DNA of 64,000 bases from Combretum micranthum (taxonomy: Eukaryota > Streptophyta > Magnoliopsida > Myrtales > Combretaceae). Where the stretch lies: NCBI GenBank assembly GCA_024138025.1, contig JAMXBD010000401.1, positions 434,001-498,000 of the forward strand, written 5' to 3'. The notes under the pieces are model-generated. The model saw only the letters and a list, made by a program, of their open reading frames with translations, did no database searches and was not told the DNA's origin. Made by a program: the position numbers and the translations under genes. The first letter of the stretch is position 1. Every line of letters starts with the position of its first letter. Of the stretch, positions 1-12,159 are shown piece by piece.

Positions 1-3000
1 TCATATGAGATTATTATTTTGTTATTGCTAAGGATTTATGCATATATTCACCATTCACATAACTATCTTAGTGTTCATGCATTTACAACTAGTATAGTAA
101 ACTAGATCTAGTTGTTTTAGGTTCATAAATGCATTAGAATTTTGATTTATTTTCTTAAATAACTTCTAATAACTTGATGATAGTAGAAAAGTTTTAGAAA
201 GTTCAAGATCTATTTTAGTTTCAACAAAAATCATTTTTGAAAATTCGGATAAAAAGGGAACCATATTTAGAAAAGCTATTTTTCAACTTCAAAATGTGTA
301 TTTTTCATTTAAAATGAAGGGCTTAAGGAATAGATATCATAAATGAATGATTTTGAGGAGTAAAGTTTAGATCTATGAGTTTAAAGTTTACTACCATACA
401 TTTTATTTTATATTCATGTTCTTATTATGTGTAGATCTTGGTTTTTTTACACAGTGAATAAAAATAGTGAAATTCGTATTTTGGCGAAACCTATATTTAA
501 AAACCCTCTTCCAAGTCTCAAAATGGGAGTTTTAGTTGAGAAAATGAAGGTTTAGTGGATGTATATCATCAAGACTTCTTTTTACAAGAATCAAATATGA
601 TTTTCAAAATAAAAATCTCATTTTCGGATTTTGGCCAAGGCATATTTTAAAAACATGTTTTACAACTAAAAAATGAAGATTTTATTCAAGAAACAGAAGG
701 CTCTTAAGATAGGATATGTAAAGGATGATTCTTCCTAAGTTTAGATAGATTTTATCAAAAGATATGTCCAAAAATAAATTTGGTAAATTCGGATCTCAAC
801 CAAGACCAATTTTGAAAACCCATTTTTTCAACACTAAAATGGAAGTTTTATTTAGAAAATGGAAGGCTTATGCAATAGGTATCAATAGAAGATGCTTTTG
901 ATAAGTAAATGGTAGATCTACCAGTAGAGATTCTCAAAAATAGGAAGAGATTACAAAGTATGAAATTTGAGTTTTATCCAAAATTTGTAAATTCGGATGA
1001 TTTCAAAACCATGTCTTAAAAACTTATTTATCAACTCCAAAACTTGCGTTTTATATGAAAAATGAGGATTTTAGGTCATAGCTATCACCAAGTAATGATT
1101 TTGATAAATTAAGATGGGATTTGCTAAGAAAAATATGTAGAACAAGGAGTAGAAATGAAGTAGGAAAAATTTGAGTTGCTAGTCAACTTAAGAAATTCGT
1201 AATTTTGGAGTGAGGTCATGAAAACACTTACTTTCCAAACTCAAAATGAAAGTTTTATTAAAGAAATGAAGTCCTTAATGGCTAGGTATGGTTGAGCCTT
1301 AATTTTATAGGTATCAAATGATTTTTACATAAAGGAATCACCACAAAAACAAGTTTTGAAAAATTAGGATTTTGGGATGAACCAATTTTAAAAACATGTT
1401 GACAAAGTGTAAAATGATAATTTTATTTGAAAAACAAAGGCCTTAGGGAATATACATAATTAAGGCTTAATTTTAACAAGAATAAATAGATTTTATCAAG
1501 GAATTATTCTAAAAACAAGTAGGGATTGTCAAGAATACAAGATTAGCCTTTCTAAGTTAATTTTTCATAAAGTCTTACAAAGAAAAACTTTTCTAAAAAT
1601 TTCTTTTATTCAATATCATCAAGAACATGTATATATATATATATATATCTCATGACATATCATTTTATGGTAGTAAGTTGTCCATATTGCATATATACTT
1701 GATTTGGATAGTAGAAACCTTACAAACATTCACAAAACTACTTTTTGGAATTGAATTTCGCTACTGATCAGCCTTTTCAAAGCTTTAACATTTTCAAAAC
1801 TTAAATATGATATTAGAATTAGATATATCTTTCGAAGTAGATAGAAATTGATATATAATTTGCTAAATTCCGAGTTAAAACGACCAAGTTATGGCAGTTT
1901 TAAATTAGAATTCCTGCGTAGGACGAGAATTACGAATTTGATAGTTTGTATGGGATAGTTTGGACTAGTTAAGTGAAGAAATACTTATCAGGGTATTTCT
2001 TTTTTTTTAGGTGACCCCGAAATCGACGATTCCTTACCACCGGATTCCTTTTACTAAGAGACCGGTGATCTCATGGCCGAGTGAGTTTTCTTCTTATTTT
2101 GTTACCTTGTTTGTGCTTGTAGCTAGTTGCATTAGAATTATAGGAACAAGATAAAAATCGATATGAATGGGGACGGAATAGATGATGAGACTATAATGAA
2201 TGTATGCCAAAGAATACTAAAGTATATCGAAACCATAATTCGATTGGGTAACTGCACTATTCATATTATTTTTGTTATGTGTATGATATTGGTTGGTCAC
2301 TCTAAAGAATGTATGAATATTTTGACCTAAGCAAAAGTTAAATTGATCATGCATCGCATCGGACATATTGCATTTGGTAGCATGTTACTCCTACGCAGGT
2401 CGATCGATATGGTCCGAGGACTCGTTTGGATAATGAGACTCGGTGCCAGAGCTCATTCATAGGGAACTAAAGCACATCGGGGATGCATTCCATAGGTAAG
2501 CCTAGACTAGTCGAGTGCTATGAGCCGATGGCTTAGGGACTAGCAGCGGTCGTGTAGACTTTCAATACTATCCCTAACCTAAGATACAAAGGGCGTAAAT
2601 CCGTTCTGTGTATGGGTTCCGGAAACCCATATATAATTGTTTGCTTATGTGTTTGTTCATGCATAGCATATGGATGATTTATAACTTGCTCGTTATGGTA
2701 CGAAATTAAGGGAATTGTCACTAAGCTAGTGTAGCCTATACCCCGATAGATGTTTGATTAAACAGGTTAACTCAAGAATGCTCCATGGGGAATGAGATGT
2801 CTAGAGCCGAGTATGACCTTGGGATTCCGGCAGGAAGCATGAGTACTTGAAGATATTATCTAGGTGTTATGAATTGCTTTGTCATGGTTTTATGTAGTGA
2901 AATCTTTTGATGAATTGAAATTAAAGTATAGTGAAATGTATTTGAAATATAGAGTTGTATTTCCTTTACTGTGTTACTCAAGTTGTATCAATATAAAATG

Positions 3001-3142
3001 TATCTCTCCGATATGTCTCCTCCATCTGTTAGACGCCTTGTATATGGTATGGAAGCCTTCGTGTGACTAAGGCAGTCATTCTTAGGCTTTAATATTGTGT
3101 ACGGAGGACTGCCACGTTTAGGGTACCCTTCGGGGCGTGACA
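1..3142 (+). repeat. LTR-B, 3' three fifths of a solo LTR (duplication copy 1)
   Basis: This matches 29564-32698 base for base apart from scattered substitutions and small indels, so it is the same solo LTR in the first copy of the duplicated block. The first 1.9 kb of the LTR lies left of the window. It ends in GGGGCGTGACA and is followed by ATCCA, the target duplication seen on both sides of the complete copy at 27631-32698. It contains seven degenerate modules of about 0.2 kb between 240 and 1500, a TA microsatellite near 1630-1648, a splice-like block at 2011-2080 and a short conserved block near 2720. There is no coding capacity beyond chance ORFs. Confidence 0.9.
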
Positions 3143-3928
3143 ATCCAAACCTTAGAAGACATGATATGAGCCTGTGTGTTGGAATTCAAAGGGAGCTGAG
3201 ATAACTGTATACCCCTCATTGAGTTTTCTTACAATAACAACTACCACTCAACTATTCAGATGCCACCCTATGAAGCTCTATATGGACGGCGTTGTAGGTC
3301 CCTTTTGTTTTGGGATGATGTGGAAAAATTAGCTATTGGGCCATAATTGGTACAAGAAGCGGCCGATAAGGTGAGGATGATCCAACGAAAAATGAAAGAA
3401 GCTCAAGACAGGCAAAAGAGTTGGGCGGATTTGAAAAGAAAAGAACTCGAGTTTAAAGTGGACGAACATGTGTATCTGAAAATAAGCCCGATCCAAAGTA
3501 TAAGGAGAATATGTACACAAGGAAAGTTTAGCCCGAGATATATTGGACCCTTCAAAATCTTGGAAAGAGTTAGAGATTTAGCATACCGACTAGCTTTATC
3601 AACGAACTTATCATGAGTTCACAATGTGTTCCATGTGTCGGTATTAAGGAAATATGTACCCGACCCTAAAAAGATTTTGGAATTGGAATCCATTCAGCTG
3701 AAAGAGAATTTGTCCTATGAAGAACATCCCATAAAGATTCTGGATAAGAAAACCCAAAAGCTTCAAAGCAAAGAAATTTAGTATGTTAAGGTGTTGTGGA
3801 GAAACCATGCCTCTGAGGAAGCAACTTGGGAAGCTGAAGAGGAGATTCGAAAGAATACCCCAGTTGCTTGAAAGACAAGGTATGTCATTTCAGTTTTGAG
3901 GGCAAAACTCTATTTAAGGTGGGAAGGC
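3143..3928 (+). pseudogene. C-family pol end: integrase C-terminal part and chromodomain (copy 1)
   Basis: Translation gives the last third of a Ty3/Gypsy integrase (YNNNYHSTIQMPPYEALYG, then KEAQDRQKSWADLKR), the GPF..LERV..LAYRLAL tail, and a chromodomain with EEHPIKILD and VLWRNH..EEATWEAE. This is the Tekay/Del chromovirus type, in which the chromodomain is thought to guide insertion into heterochromatin. The reading frame is broken by several stops, for example TGA after NLS near 3613, TGA in the first 60 bases, and TAG at 3779-3781 where copy 2 has CAG. The frame is also shifted near 3850. The upstream half of this gene is separated from it by the solo LTR-B. It ends in the polypurine tract and its stop would be made by the first bases of LTR-C. 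Confidence 0.9.
3916..3928 (+). promoter_or_regulatory. Polypurine tract of the C element (copy 1)
   Basis: The purine-rich stretch AAGGTGGGAAGGC lies directly before the LTR start TGTAAACCCC. This is the position where plus-strand DNA synthesis is primed in LTR retrotransposons. The same tract precedes the LTR at 33486. Confidence 0.8.
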
Positions 3929-4634
3929 TGTAAACCCCGGTTTTCCTAGTAATCAAGTAAACTTCGGAAACCGGAAACCAAAACTCTAAACCGATTAGTA
4001 TAAGCCTTATGAGAGAACCCTAGGAACCCTGGATCCGGCTTTCCTTCGGTTTCAAATTAAAAGAGCTTTTCTCAAATAATTTAATGTGGAATATTGTTTT
4101 AAAGTATATTTCAAACCATAAAAAATTCTTATTTCGAAAAATTTTCTATTCCAGGCCTTTTCGAGCTCCATTACGAAAAAGCAAGCACCGGAACTAGAAA
4201 TTCAGAAAAATATTTCGGAATACCCTTTAGAACCGAAATTTAATAAGGATTTCAAAAATATAAGTTTTATAATTTTTCGGGTTATAAAAATTATAGTTAA
4301 AGCCTTTTTCCTGTATTTTCTTTACTACCGGTAAAGTAAATATCCTGTCGACTATTTATTACTATTCACAAGTACAACCTACTATACACACAACCCATAC
4401 CCTAGTCTTACATCCTTACAAACACTCAAATATATTTTCTTTTCCAAGAAATTTTTTATCTCTCAACAAATTATTATATTTAATACTTTTTATTACATAA
4501 ATTACAAATTAAAACATTTTCAACTCTCTCTCGCTCTTTCCCCCATTGTGCCGGCGCACAACCCCCCCTATTTACCCTCAATTTGTTTTATTTTTCTCCT
4601 TTTTATAATACAAATAAACCCTAATTTTACTCAC

Positions 4635-4642
4635 TATAAATA
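4635..4642 (+). promoter_or_regulatory. Putative TATA box of LTR-C (copy 1)
   Basis: TATAAATA is followed within about 30 bases by CT-rich sequence that could hold the transcription start. The same arrangement is present in copy 2 near 34190. The related LTR-E has TATATAAA at 45806-45813. Assigned by motif and context only. Confidence 0.5.
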
Positions 4643-5344
4643 ATCTTTTACTTTTCTCTCTCTTTCTTTTTTACTTCATTTGTTCAAAAGCTCACAAAAT
4701 CCTCTCTTTTCTCTCCTTGTTGCCATGAGCTCCCACCACCACACACACACACACACAAAAGCTTCATTTCTTCTTCATTCTTCCACTTGTAACAACTTTA
4801 GGTGATAAATCCTAAGTCTTTCTACCATTTAATCTTGTAACGGCAAGATTATTCATAAGTATTTTCACATTAAGTGCCCATGAGCAATTGCTAGGGACAT
4901 GAAAGTTATAATACATGAATATCAAGCCATCATAAGAGTGGATCTTGTGTTTAAATGTGTTCCCATCAAATGATCTTCATGTTCATGCATAAAATAGTAG
5001 AATAAAGTAGAGATCTTGCATAAAAATCTATGTTCATGCTTTTAAAGTACATTCCATATATTATAAGTAGCAGATCTAGCATTTAGATACCCATATTATA
5101 CTTGGAATTCATGATCTCATGAATATTTTGTGTTTTCATGCATTAATGCTCATAAAGGCTTTGTCTAGTGTATATAAATGTTGTAGTTAGTAGATCTTTA
5201 AGTAGATAAGACAAGGAACTTAAAAAGGAAAAGTTTTTGTTGGAAATGTTTAAAGGAAAATTCGTATGACTTCAAAGTTATGATTTGAAAACCCTTGTAT
5301 CAACTCTAAAACTCATGTTTTATGTGAAAAATGAAGGGTATAGG

Positions 5345-5349
5345 TAATA
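5345..5349. repeat. Target-site duplication TAATA, left side of element M
   Basis: TAATA occurs directly before the LTR start TGTCACGC and again at 17920-17924 directly after the LTR end GGATTTACA. Joining the flanks restores a continuous LTR-C, as seen in the uninterrupted relative near 48590. This fixes the ends of element M. Confidence 0.95.
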
Positions 5350-8300
5350 TGTCACGCCCCGAAGGGTACCCTAAATGTGGCAGTCCGCCACATATAATAT
5401 CAAGGCTTAAGAATGGCTACTTTAGTCATGCGAAAGCCTTTGTATTATATGTAAGGCGTCTAACACGGTAATAGGAGACGCTTTTGGGAAGCATAGTTTA
5501 AGCAAGTAAGGATAAACATACAGGAAATCCAAAATAAAGTGTATCATATCATAAATAACCAAAGGTCTGTTACATAATTTCTTAGGGGCATACCCCCGAC
5601 AATCCCATGGATCGTGATAAACTTTATAACATCCAAAATACTACATTAAAGATTTCAAAGGAATTCTAATCTTAAGTCTTCGAGTAGATTTCCTCCAAAA
5701 GCTTCAATATACAAAACCTACATTGATACGGAGAGACCTCGAGCACAAACAAGTGTTCCTGAGAATACAAATATCTATAGGGGTGTAAGTTTATGGGCTT
5801 AGTGAGTAAATCCCAAAATTCATACTCGAAGGAAAATTATCAATCGCGTTTATTATTCAAACATATGAAATGCAACAACCACGTGAGCATACCAGACATA
5901 TGACTTTCCGGAAATCATATGTTGAATGAATTACGCCCTTCATTCGGGGTTGGGTATTCAGGCCAATTACAACCACAACTTTTAAAAACACTTTTATAGA
6001 TCTTACCGGCTCCTATGCGCCATCAAAAACTTATAGTTATTACAGGCTCCTACTAGCCACCAATTTAAGTAGTTCTTACTGGCTCCTACTCGCCACTTAT
6101 ATGATATACCGGTTATGTCTACCACCACTATTATACACTTGTCCTACTAATTGTATAGTAGTGAATGCAATGTGACTCAACATATGAAGTGCATGAATAA
6201 TTTCTTTAATTAAAGTCTAGTAGTTACATTTAACTTCTTTCAAGTGATCAATCAATTTCAAACATTTCAAGATATTAATTCACATACAACTTTATTACAA
6301 ACATATCAAGTTTCGATATACTTAGTATTCTTTCAACATATTATCATACACTTCCTTTTGACTTTTCTTAAATTCTAGTGCAACTAATTTTACAAGCACA
6401 ATCAAGAGTATGAAAAAATGGGGAATAACTCACTCGGCTATGACATCACCTTTCTTGAAATGGATGAGTCGTTCGGAATTTCCACCTAATCGTAGTAATC
6501 CTCGGGATACGAACAATCTTCCTCGTGATTATCTAATCAAGAAGAATACCCAAAATGAGTATTTCATGAAATTCTACTCTTGAAGATTCTAAACTTTCCT
6601 TAAAATCGTAGTAAAATCGTATAAGGGGAAATTCCAACTTAAAATGGCCATAACTTGCTCATTTTAACTCGGAATTTCGCGTATAATATATCTTTTGCTA
6701 CCTACTCGAAAAGATCTACGCATTTCTAAGATTATTTCCATAAAACTAAGTCGTTTGGGTTCCGAAAAGGTAGCGACCAGATTTGCCTCGAATTTGCAAA
6801 CATTTGTTTTCCTTATTGTAAACAAAGCTTATTTTGAAAAGATAAATATTTCAATTATTTTGTAAACTTTTGAAAGGTATATATATATTTGTAATGACTC
6901 ATAACAAATGTATGGAGTAAATAAAGTTGTCTCAACTTATAAAAAGTAAGGTTTAAAAGACTTTGAACTTGATATTCTATTGAATATTTATTTTACATTT
7001 GAAAGATCTTGAGTTTATTGAGATGAATATTCTTTTTCTAAATTTAATCTTTCTTTAAATTCTTAAGGTGTGGTTTTATTTTCAAAACTTGGATCCAAAA
7101 AGTAATAAAATGACAATTTTTGTTTCTTGTAATGATTCCAAAAGATGAAAGATAAGTTTTCATAAAACCTTTTGTTTATGTAAGAAAAATCATTTCCAAG
7201 CATGTTCATGAGTTTTTAGGAAATCTATTTCCTAGTCTTATTTAATAAGAACCTTTAGTTTTAGGAAGACACTTCCTCCTCTATTTTTGTTGAGACAAAA
7301 ACATTATGTTCATGCATGAATATGAATCATAACTATAGGAATATAAAGGAGCATAATAACTTGAAAGCTTAAGTAATAAAGTAAATCAAGTATTGGGACC
7401 TTAGCTTCATCAAGGTACCCCAGAACTAAGAAAAGACTAGTTCCGAAAAAGAATTATTTTGACTTGATGAGGACAAGTCTAAGTCTAGAATGACTAGTCT
7501 TAAAATCAACTTGAAATTAAATAAATTGCAATGAAGTAAATAAATTGCATGAAAGATAAATAAATTGTAAGACAATGAGCTTATATGCTCTAAATAATAT
7601 ATATAGTTATATAGATATATTAGATAGTAAAGAACATAAAAGAAACATAAATGAACATAGAGGAATTATGTTTATGAACAAAAACAAAGCATGAACCTAA
7701 TGTTGCTTTCTTAACCTTCATGGTTTTAGAAAACACACACTAAGCTCATACTAAGTAGATGAACATGAAGGATTCTTGAGAAATTTCTTACCTAAAGGAA
7801 GCTAACTAAGGAGACTTCTTGAAAGAATTCTTGAGAGAAATTGGAGAGAGATTTTTGTAGAGTAACTTTAGAGAAGAAGAGGTGTGAAAGAAGTGAAGGT
7901 ATGAAGGGGTATTTATAGGAAAATGTGGGAGATAATTTGTGTTAATTAAATAAAAAAACAAATAAATGGATGCATGAATGGGGGTGTCGGCGCTATTTTT
8001 GAGCATGGGGAAGACCAAAATTTATTTTTTTGTATAATTAAAAAAGTAAGAAATGAAGATGTGAAATTGTATTGGAAATGAAAAAGTGTAAGAAATAGGT
8101 GTATGGTTGTAAGAGTAGGTTGTAAGAAAAAGTAGAGATAGATGAATAGTGTAGAATAGTAGAAAATAGTGTAATGTAAAAGTAGACATGACAATTAATA
8201 CCGGTAGTAAGAAAATACGCGTATAAAAGCGATATCTGATATTTTTAGCTACCGAAAAATTACGAAATTGATATTTTTGGAAATCTCATATTTTTACGAG

Positions 8301-8600
8301 TCTAACGGTATATTCGGAATATTTTTCCTATTCCGGGCTTCGGACACGTTTTTCAAGAACTATGTCCGATCGGGTTCAAAGGACACTCGAATTTTGAAAA
8401 ACTGATATTTTTATAAAACCTATAGCTATTACGAACTATTACAACTAATTTTCCCAACTTCGTTTTCTAGGGCTTGAGAAAACGGCAATGCCGGACTTAA
8501 GCGGTTACGGTAAACTAGGGTTTGGTTGACTCTGGAAATCCGGTTGACTTCGATTAGGGTTTAAACTATAATTCGGATCCAAAAATTTCGGGGATTTACA
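5350..8600 (-). repeat. Element M 3' LTR
   Basis: 3251 bp, with TGTCACGCCCC at the left and GGGGATTTACA at the right in plus orientation. On the minus strand it carries CTATAAATACCCC (complement of 7910-7918 and neighbours), a good TATA box followed by CT-rich sequence. It also has the GCCGAGTGAGT block (complement around 6428-6440) shared with the other LTR families, and the terminal GTGGC-GGACT-GCCAC hairpin near its left edge. Only chance ORFs are present. Confidence 0.95.
7910..7918 (-). promoter_or_regulatory. TATA box in the M 3' LTR
   Basis: The minus strand reads CTATAAATA followed by a pyrimidine-rich stretch. The corresponding site in the 5' LTR, near 17217-17225, reads CTCTAAATA, one substitution away, so the copy that would drive the element has a damaged box. 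Confidence 0.55.
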
Positions 8601-9036
8601 ACCTACCCCCCTTAAAGAAAGTTTTGTCCTCAAAACTTGAAATTTGCAACTTGAAATTCGTACCTGATTCTTCAAAGAGATTTGGATATTTCTTTCGGAT
8701 CTCATCCTCGGCTTCCCAAGTAGCCTCTTCTCGCGAATGATTCCTCCATAACACCTTGACATATCGGATTTCCTTGTTTCTCAGCTTTTGAACCTTTTGA
8801 TCCAGAATTTGAACTGGGTGCTCCTCATAAGTCAAGTTCTCTTTCAGCCTGACTGGTTCAAGCTCCACAATCCGATCAGGGTCGGGGATATGCTTTCTGA
8901 GTACTGAGACATGGAAGACATTATGTACTCCCGACAGGTTTGGTGGTAATGCCAAGCGATAAGCCAAATCTCCTACTCGTTCGAGGATTTCGAAAGGTCC
9001 GATATACCTTGGGCTTAGCTTTCCTCGAGCCCACAC
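8596..9036 (-). pseudogene. Element M pol: integrase tail and chromodomain
   Basis: The minus-strand frame encodes GKLSPRYIGPFEILERVG and LAYRLALPPNLSGVHNVFHV, the C-terminal integrase region. It then encodes a chromodomain with EEHPVQILDQKVQ, VKVLWRNHSREEATWEAE and a final KKYPNLFEE. This matches the Tekay/Del chromodomain, which recognises heterochromatin marks. It is in the same frame as the integrase core upstream, but a short stretch between them (about 9036-9110) is read in another frame. Two compensating frameshifts are therefore present. The stop TAA at 8596-8598 lies inside the LTR. Confidence 0.9.
8601..8614 (-). promoter_or_regulatory. Polypurine tract of element M
   Basis: The minus strand reads AAGGGGGGTAGGT immediately before the LTR start TGTAAATCCCC. 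The tract is also translated as the last residues of pol (FKGGRL), and the stop codon TAA comes from the LTR. Confidence 0.85.
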
Positions 9037-9063
9037 GATGAATACTCTTTATCGGATTCACTT

Positions 9064-9921
9064 TCAGATACACATGATCACCAACGTTAAACTCAAGGAT
9101 CCGTCGTTTTTATCTGCCCAACTTTTCTGTCTATCTTGGGCCTCTTTCATCCTTTGCTGAATAATCCTGACTTTATCTGAGGCGTCTTGGATGAGATCTG
9201 GTCCAATTGTTAACTTTTCCACATCATCCCAAAATAGAGGCGATCTACACCTTCTTCCATACAAAGCTTCGTACGGTGGCATCTTAATTGTTGAATGATA
9301 GCTGTTGTTGTAAGCAAACTCTACCAAAGGTAGGTGTACTTCCCAGCTTCCTTTGAATTCCATAACACAAGCTCTTAACATGTCTTCCAAGGTCTGGATA
9401 GTTCGCTCTGATTGTCCATCAGTTTGTGGATGATAAGCCGTACTGAAATGTAACTTGGTCCCCATACACTTCTGAAGGCTCGTCCAGAATTTTGACACGA
9501 ATCGAGGATCCCGATCCGATACAATCCCTGCTGGAACTCCATGCAGTCTCACAATCTCCCTTACATATAGCCGGGCCAACTTTTCCATCGAGTAGGTCAT
9601 GTTGATGGGGATGAAGTGTGCTGACTTGGTGAGTCGATCCACAATTACCCATATAGCATCATATCCGGCTGCTGTTCGGGGCAATCCACATACGAAATCC
9701 ATGGTAATTTGGTCCCATTTCCATTCTGGTATGGCCAATGGTTTCAAAAGTCCTCCTGGCCTTTGGTGTTCAATCTTTACTTGTTGACATATGGGACACT
9801 TCATTACGAATTCAGCTACGTCCTTTTTCATACCATTCCACCAAAAGCGACTCTTAAGGTCTTGGTACATCTTGGTACCACCGGGGTGCATGGTATATCC
9901 CGAGTTATGTGCCTCACTCAT
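9064..9921 (-). pseudogene. Element M pol: integrase core
   Basis: The frame opens with the zinc-binding part of integrase (two His in AHNSGYTMHPGG, then CPICQQ). The catalytic core has Asp in ITMDFVCGLP, Asp in IVSDRDPRF and Glu in DGQSERTIQTLED, the D,D-35-E triad. All three catalytic residues are present. The end, after KSWAD, reads out of frame to a stop at 9064, because a frameshift lies near 9109. A second frameshift near 9925 separates it from the RNase H part upstream. Integrase would insert the reverse-transcribed DNA into the chromosome. Confidence 0.9.
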
Positions 9922-11597
9922 AATTTCCTTTTCATCTCCTCATCATTCGGTACACATAATCTCCCTTTCATTCTTACTACATCCTCCTCATCTATCTCAA
10001 AATCATCATACTTTCCTCCTTGTATCTCACTTTTCAACTTTTGTATGACTTCATCATATCGCTGAGATTCTTTGATTCTTTCTATCAGAGTTGGCTCCAT
10101 TACCAAATGGGAAATTTCTATTTCCGTGCTTTGCCCTACAAATTCGATGCTCAATCTCTCGAATTCCTTTATAAGTTCTTTTTGAGTTGTGAGCATGGCT
10201 GCAACTTCTCCATGGTTCTTCCGACTCAAAGCGTCTGCTACCGCATTCACTCTTCCAGGGCAATAATTTATTCCAAGATCATAGTCTTTGATCAACTCCA
10301 ACCATCTCCTTTGCCTCATATTCAATTCCTTTTGTGTAAATAAATACTTGAGGCTCTTATGGTCCGTATAAATCTCGCATCTCTGTCCATATAGGTAGTG
10401 CCTCCAAAGCTTGAGAGCAAAGACAACTGCGGCTAACTCAAGATCATGCGTCGGGTAATTTTGTTCATGCGGCCTCAACTGCCGTGAAGCATAAGCAATT
10501 ACTTTCCCTTCTTGCATAAGCACGCATCCTAAGCCATTTCTTGACGCATCACTATGGACGGTATATGGTTTTTCCGGATCAGGTAAGGTTAAAATCGGAG
10601 CAGATACCAACCGTTGCTTTAACTCTTGGAAACTTTGTTCCCTCTTCTCATTCCAAATGAATCTTTCATTCTTCTGGGTCAACTGAGTTAGTGGCTTAGC
10701 TATTTTTGAGAAATCTTGCACAAACTTCCTGTAATAGCCAGCTAATCCAAGAAAACTAATCTCAGTCACCGTCCTTGGTTGTTTCCATTCCATTACGGCC
10801 TTAATCTTTTCAGGATCTACTGATATTCCTTTCCCTGAGATAACATGTCCTAGAAAAGATATTTGGTCCAACCAAAAGTCACACTTGGATAATTTGGCAT
10901 ATAGCTTGTGCTCCCTTAAGGTTTGTAATGCCATTCTCAGATGTTCTTTGTGTTGCTCCCGTGTTTTAGAATAGACCAAAATATCATCAATGAAGACAAT
11001 CACGCATTTATCCAAGAGCGGCTTATACACCCGATTCATCAAGTCCATGAAAGCAGCTGGTGCATTAGTCAATCCAAAGGCATGACCATGAACTCATAGT
11101 GTCCATACCGAGTTCTAAAAGCGGTCTTTGACACATCCTCTGGTTTTATCCTCAGCTGGTGGTATCCAGATCTCAAATCAATGCGTGAGAATACACTTGC
11201 TCCTTGTAGTTGGTCAAAGAGATCGTCAATCCTTGGCAATGGATACTTATTCTTTATAGTGACCTTATTGAGTTCTCGATAGTCAATACACAACCTCATC
11301 GATCCATCCTTCTTCTTTACGAATAATACCAGCTCCCCAAGGCGAGACACTTGGTCTAACAAATCCTTGGTCAAGCAATTCTTGTAATTGCTTCTTAAGT
11401 TCCTTGAGCTCAACAGGTGCCATTCGGTATGGTGCCTTGGATATAGGTTCTGTTTTTGGCATCAAATCGATCTCAAAATCGATTTCTCGTTTTGGGGGTA
11501 ACCCAGGCAATTCTTCTGGAAAAACATCAGAGAATTCATTAACGATGGGGATGTCGTCAATGTTGGGTCTTTCCTTATCCTCCTCCGTACTTCCCAC
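9918..11597 (-). pseudogene. Element M pol: reverse transcriptase and RNase H
   Basis: Read in three overlapping frames on the minus strand. 11283-11597 holds the N-terminal RT region ([28 protein letters not shown]). 11069-11413 holds [20 protein letters not shown] and [13 protein letters not shown]. 9918-11072 holds [12 protein letters not shown], the active site [22 protein letters not shown], and RNase H with [27 protein letters not shown] and [11 protein letters not shown]. One-base losses near 11330 and near 11080 (in MPFGLTNAP) and another shift near 9925 break the frame. The catalytic residues of RT (FIDD) and RNase H are intact. Confidence 0.92.
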
Positions 11598-11629
11598 ATA
11601 ACTTTCAACTCCTTCCTCAACCTCTTCAA

Positions 11630-12159
11630 TTACTCGAACGAACTTAACTCCAAACTTTTAGAAGTTGCGGATTCTCCCAAAAACGTAGCTTTCTTCCCGT
11701 CTTGTCCCATGAATTCCACCTTTTTATTTCTACAATCTACCTTTGCTTCCACCATGGACAACCAACTCATTCCGAGAATCACTTCGTACTTGCTAATTTC
11801 TATTACTATAAGATCGGTAGTTGCTTCATGGCCTTGTATCTTCATGGGGCAATTCCTTATTACTTCTTTGGTAGTCACCACACTACCGGTGGGGTTTTTA
11901 TACGAAAACTTGTTGTGATTGTGGTGATAGGTAAACCGGTCTTCAAGGCTATACTAGCGGCAACAAAGGAATGTGTTGCGCCGGTATCGAAGAGGGTATA
12001 AGCGGTTAGGTCCCCTATTTGTATGGTTCCTGCGTTCAAGACGCGTGTTACTATTCTTATTGTCTTTATAAGGTTCCCTAGACATCTATTATTTCCAACA
12101 TACATCATAACTTTATACTCAACAGATATCAAAATAGACATATATTTTAAAGGTTGAAG
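11630..12159 (-). pseudogene. Element M pol: aspartic protease region
   Basis: Starts directly after the gag stop in the same frame. It contains LFDTGATHSFVAA, the catalytic motif of plant Ty3/Gypsy proteases, and further on VILGMSWLS..EAKVDC, which follows the protease in this lineage. The frame shifts once near 11880, between IKTPPVV and VVTTKEVIRNCP, and again near 11650 before RT. The protease would cut the Gag-Pol precursor. No separate start is needed if the gag stop is read through. Confidence 0.85.

Larger units (their letters stand above)
3929..5349 (+). repeat. LTR-C 3' LTR, left part (copy 1), split by element M
   Basis: Starts TGTAAACCCCGG right after the polypurine tract, so it is the 3' LTR of the C element whose pol ends at 3928. 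It continues at 17925-19976 on the other side of element M. The two parts add up to 3473 bp, close to the 3477 bp of the intact 5' LTR at 47156-50632. A TATA-like TATAAATA at 4635-4642 is followed by a CT-rich stretch and a CA microsatellite (about 4738-4757), a typical plant LTR promoter layout. One degenerate module starts near 5265. Confidence 0.9.

Noticed and set aside
7806..8194. Two overlapping minus-strand frames rich in Phe, Leu and Tyr
   Set aside because: Lie in the AT-rich promoter part of the M LTR; no conservation at protein level with the other LTR.
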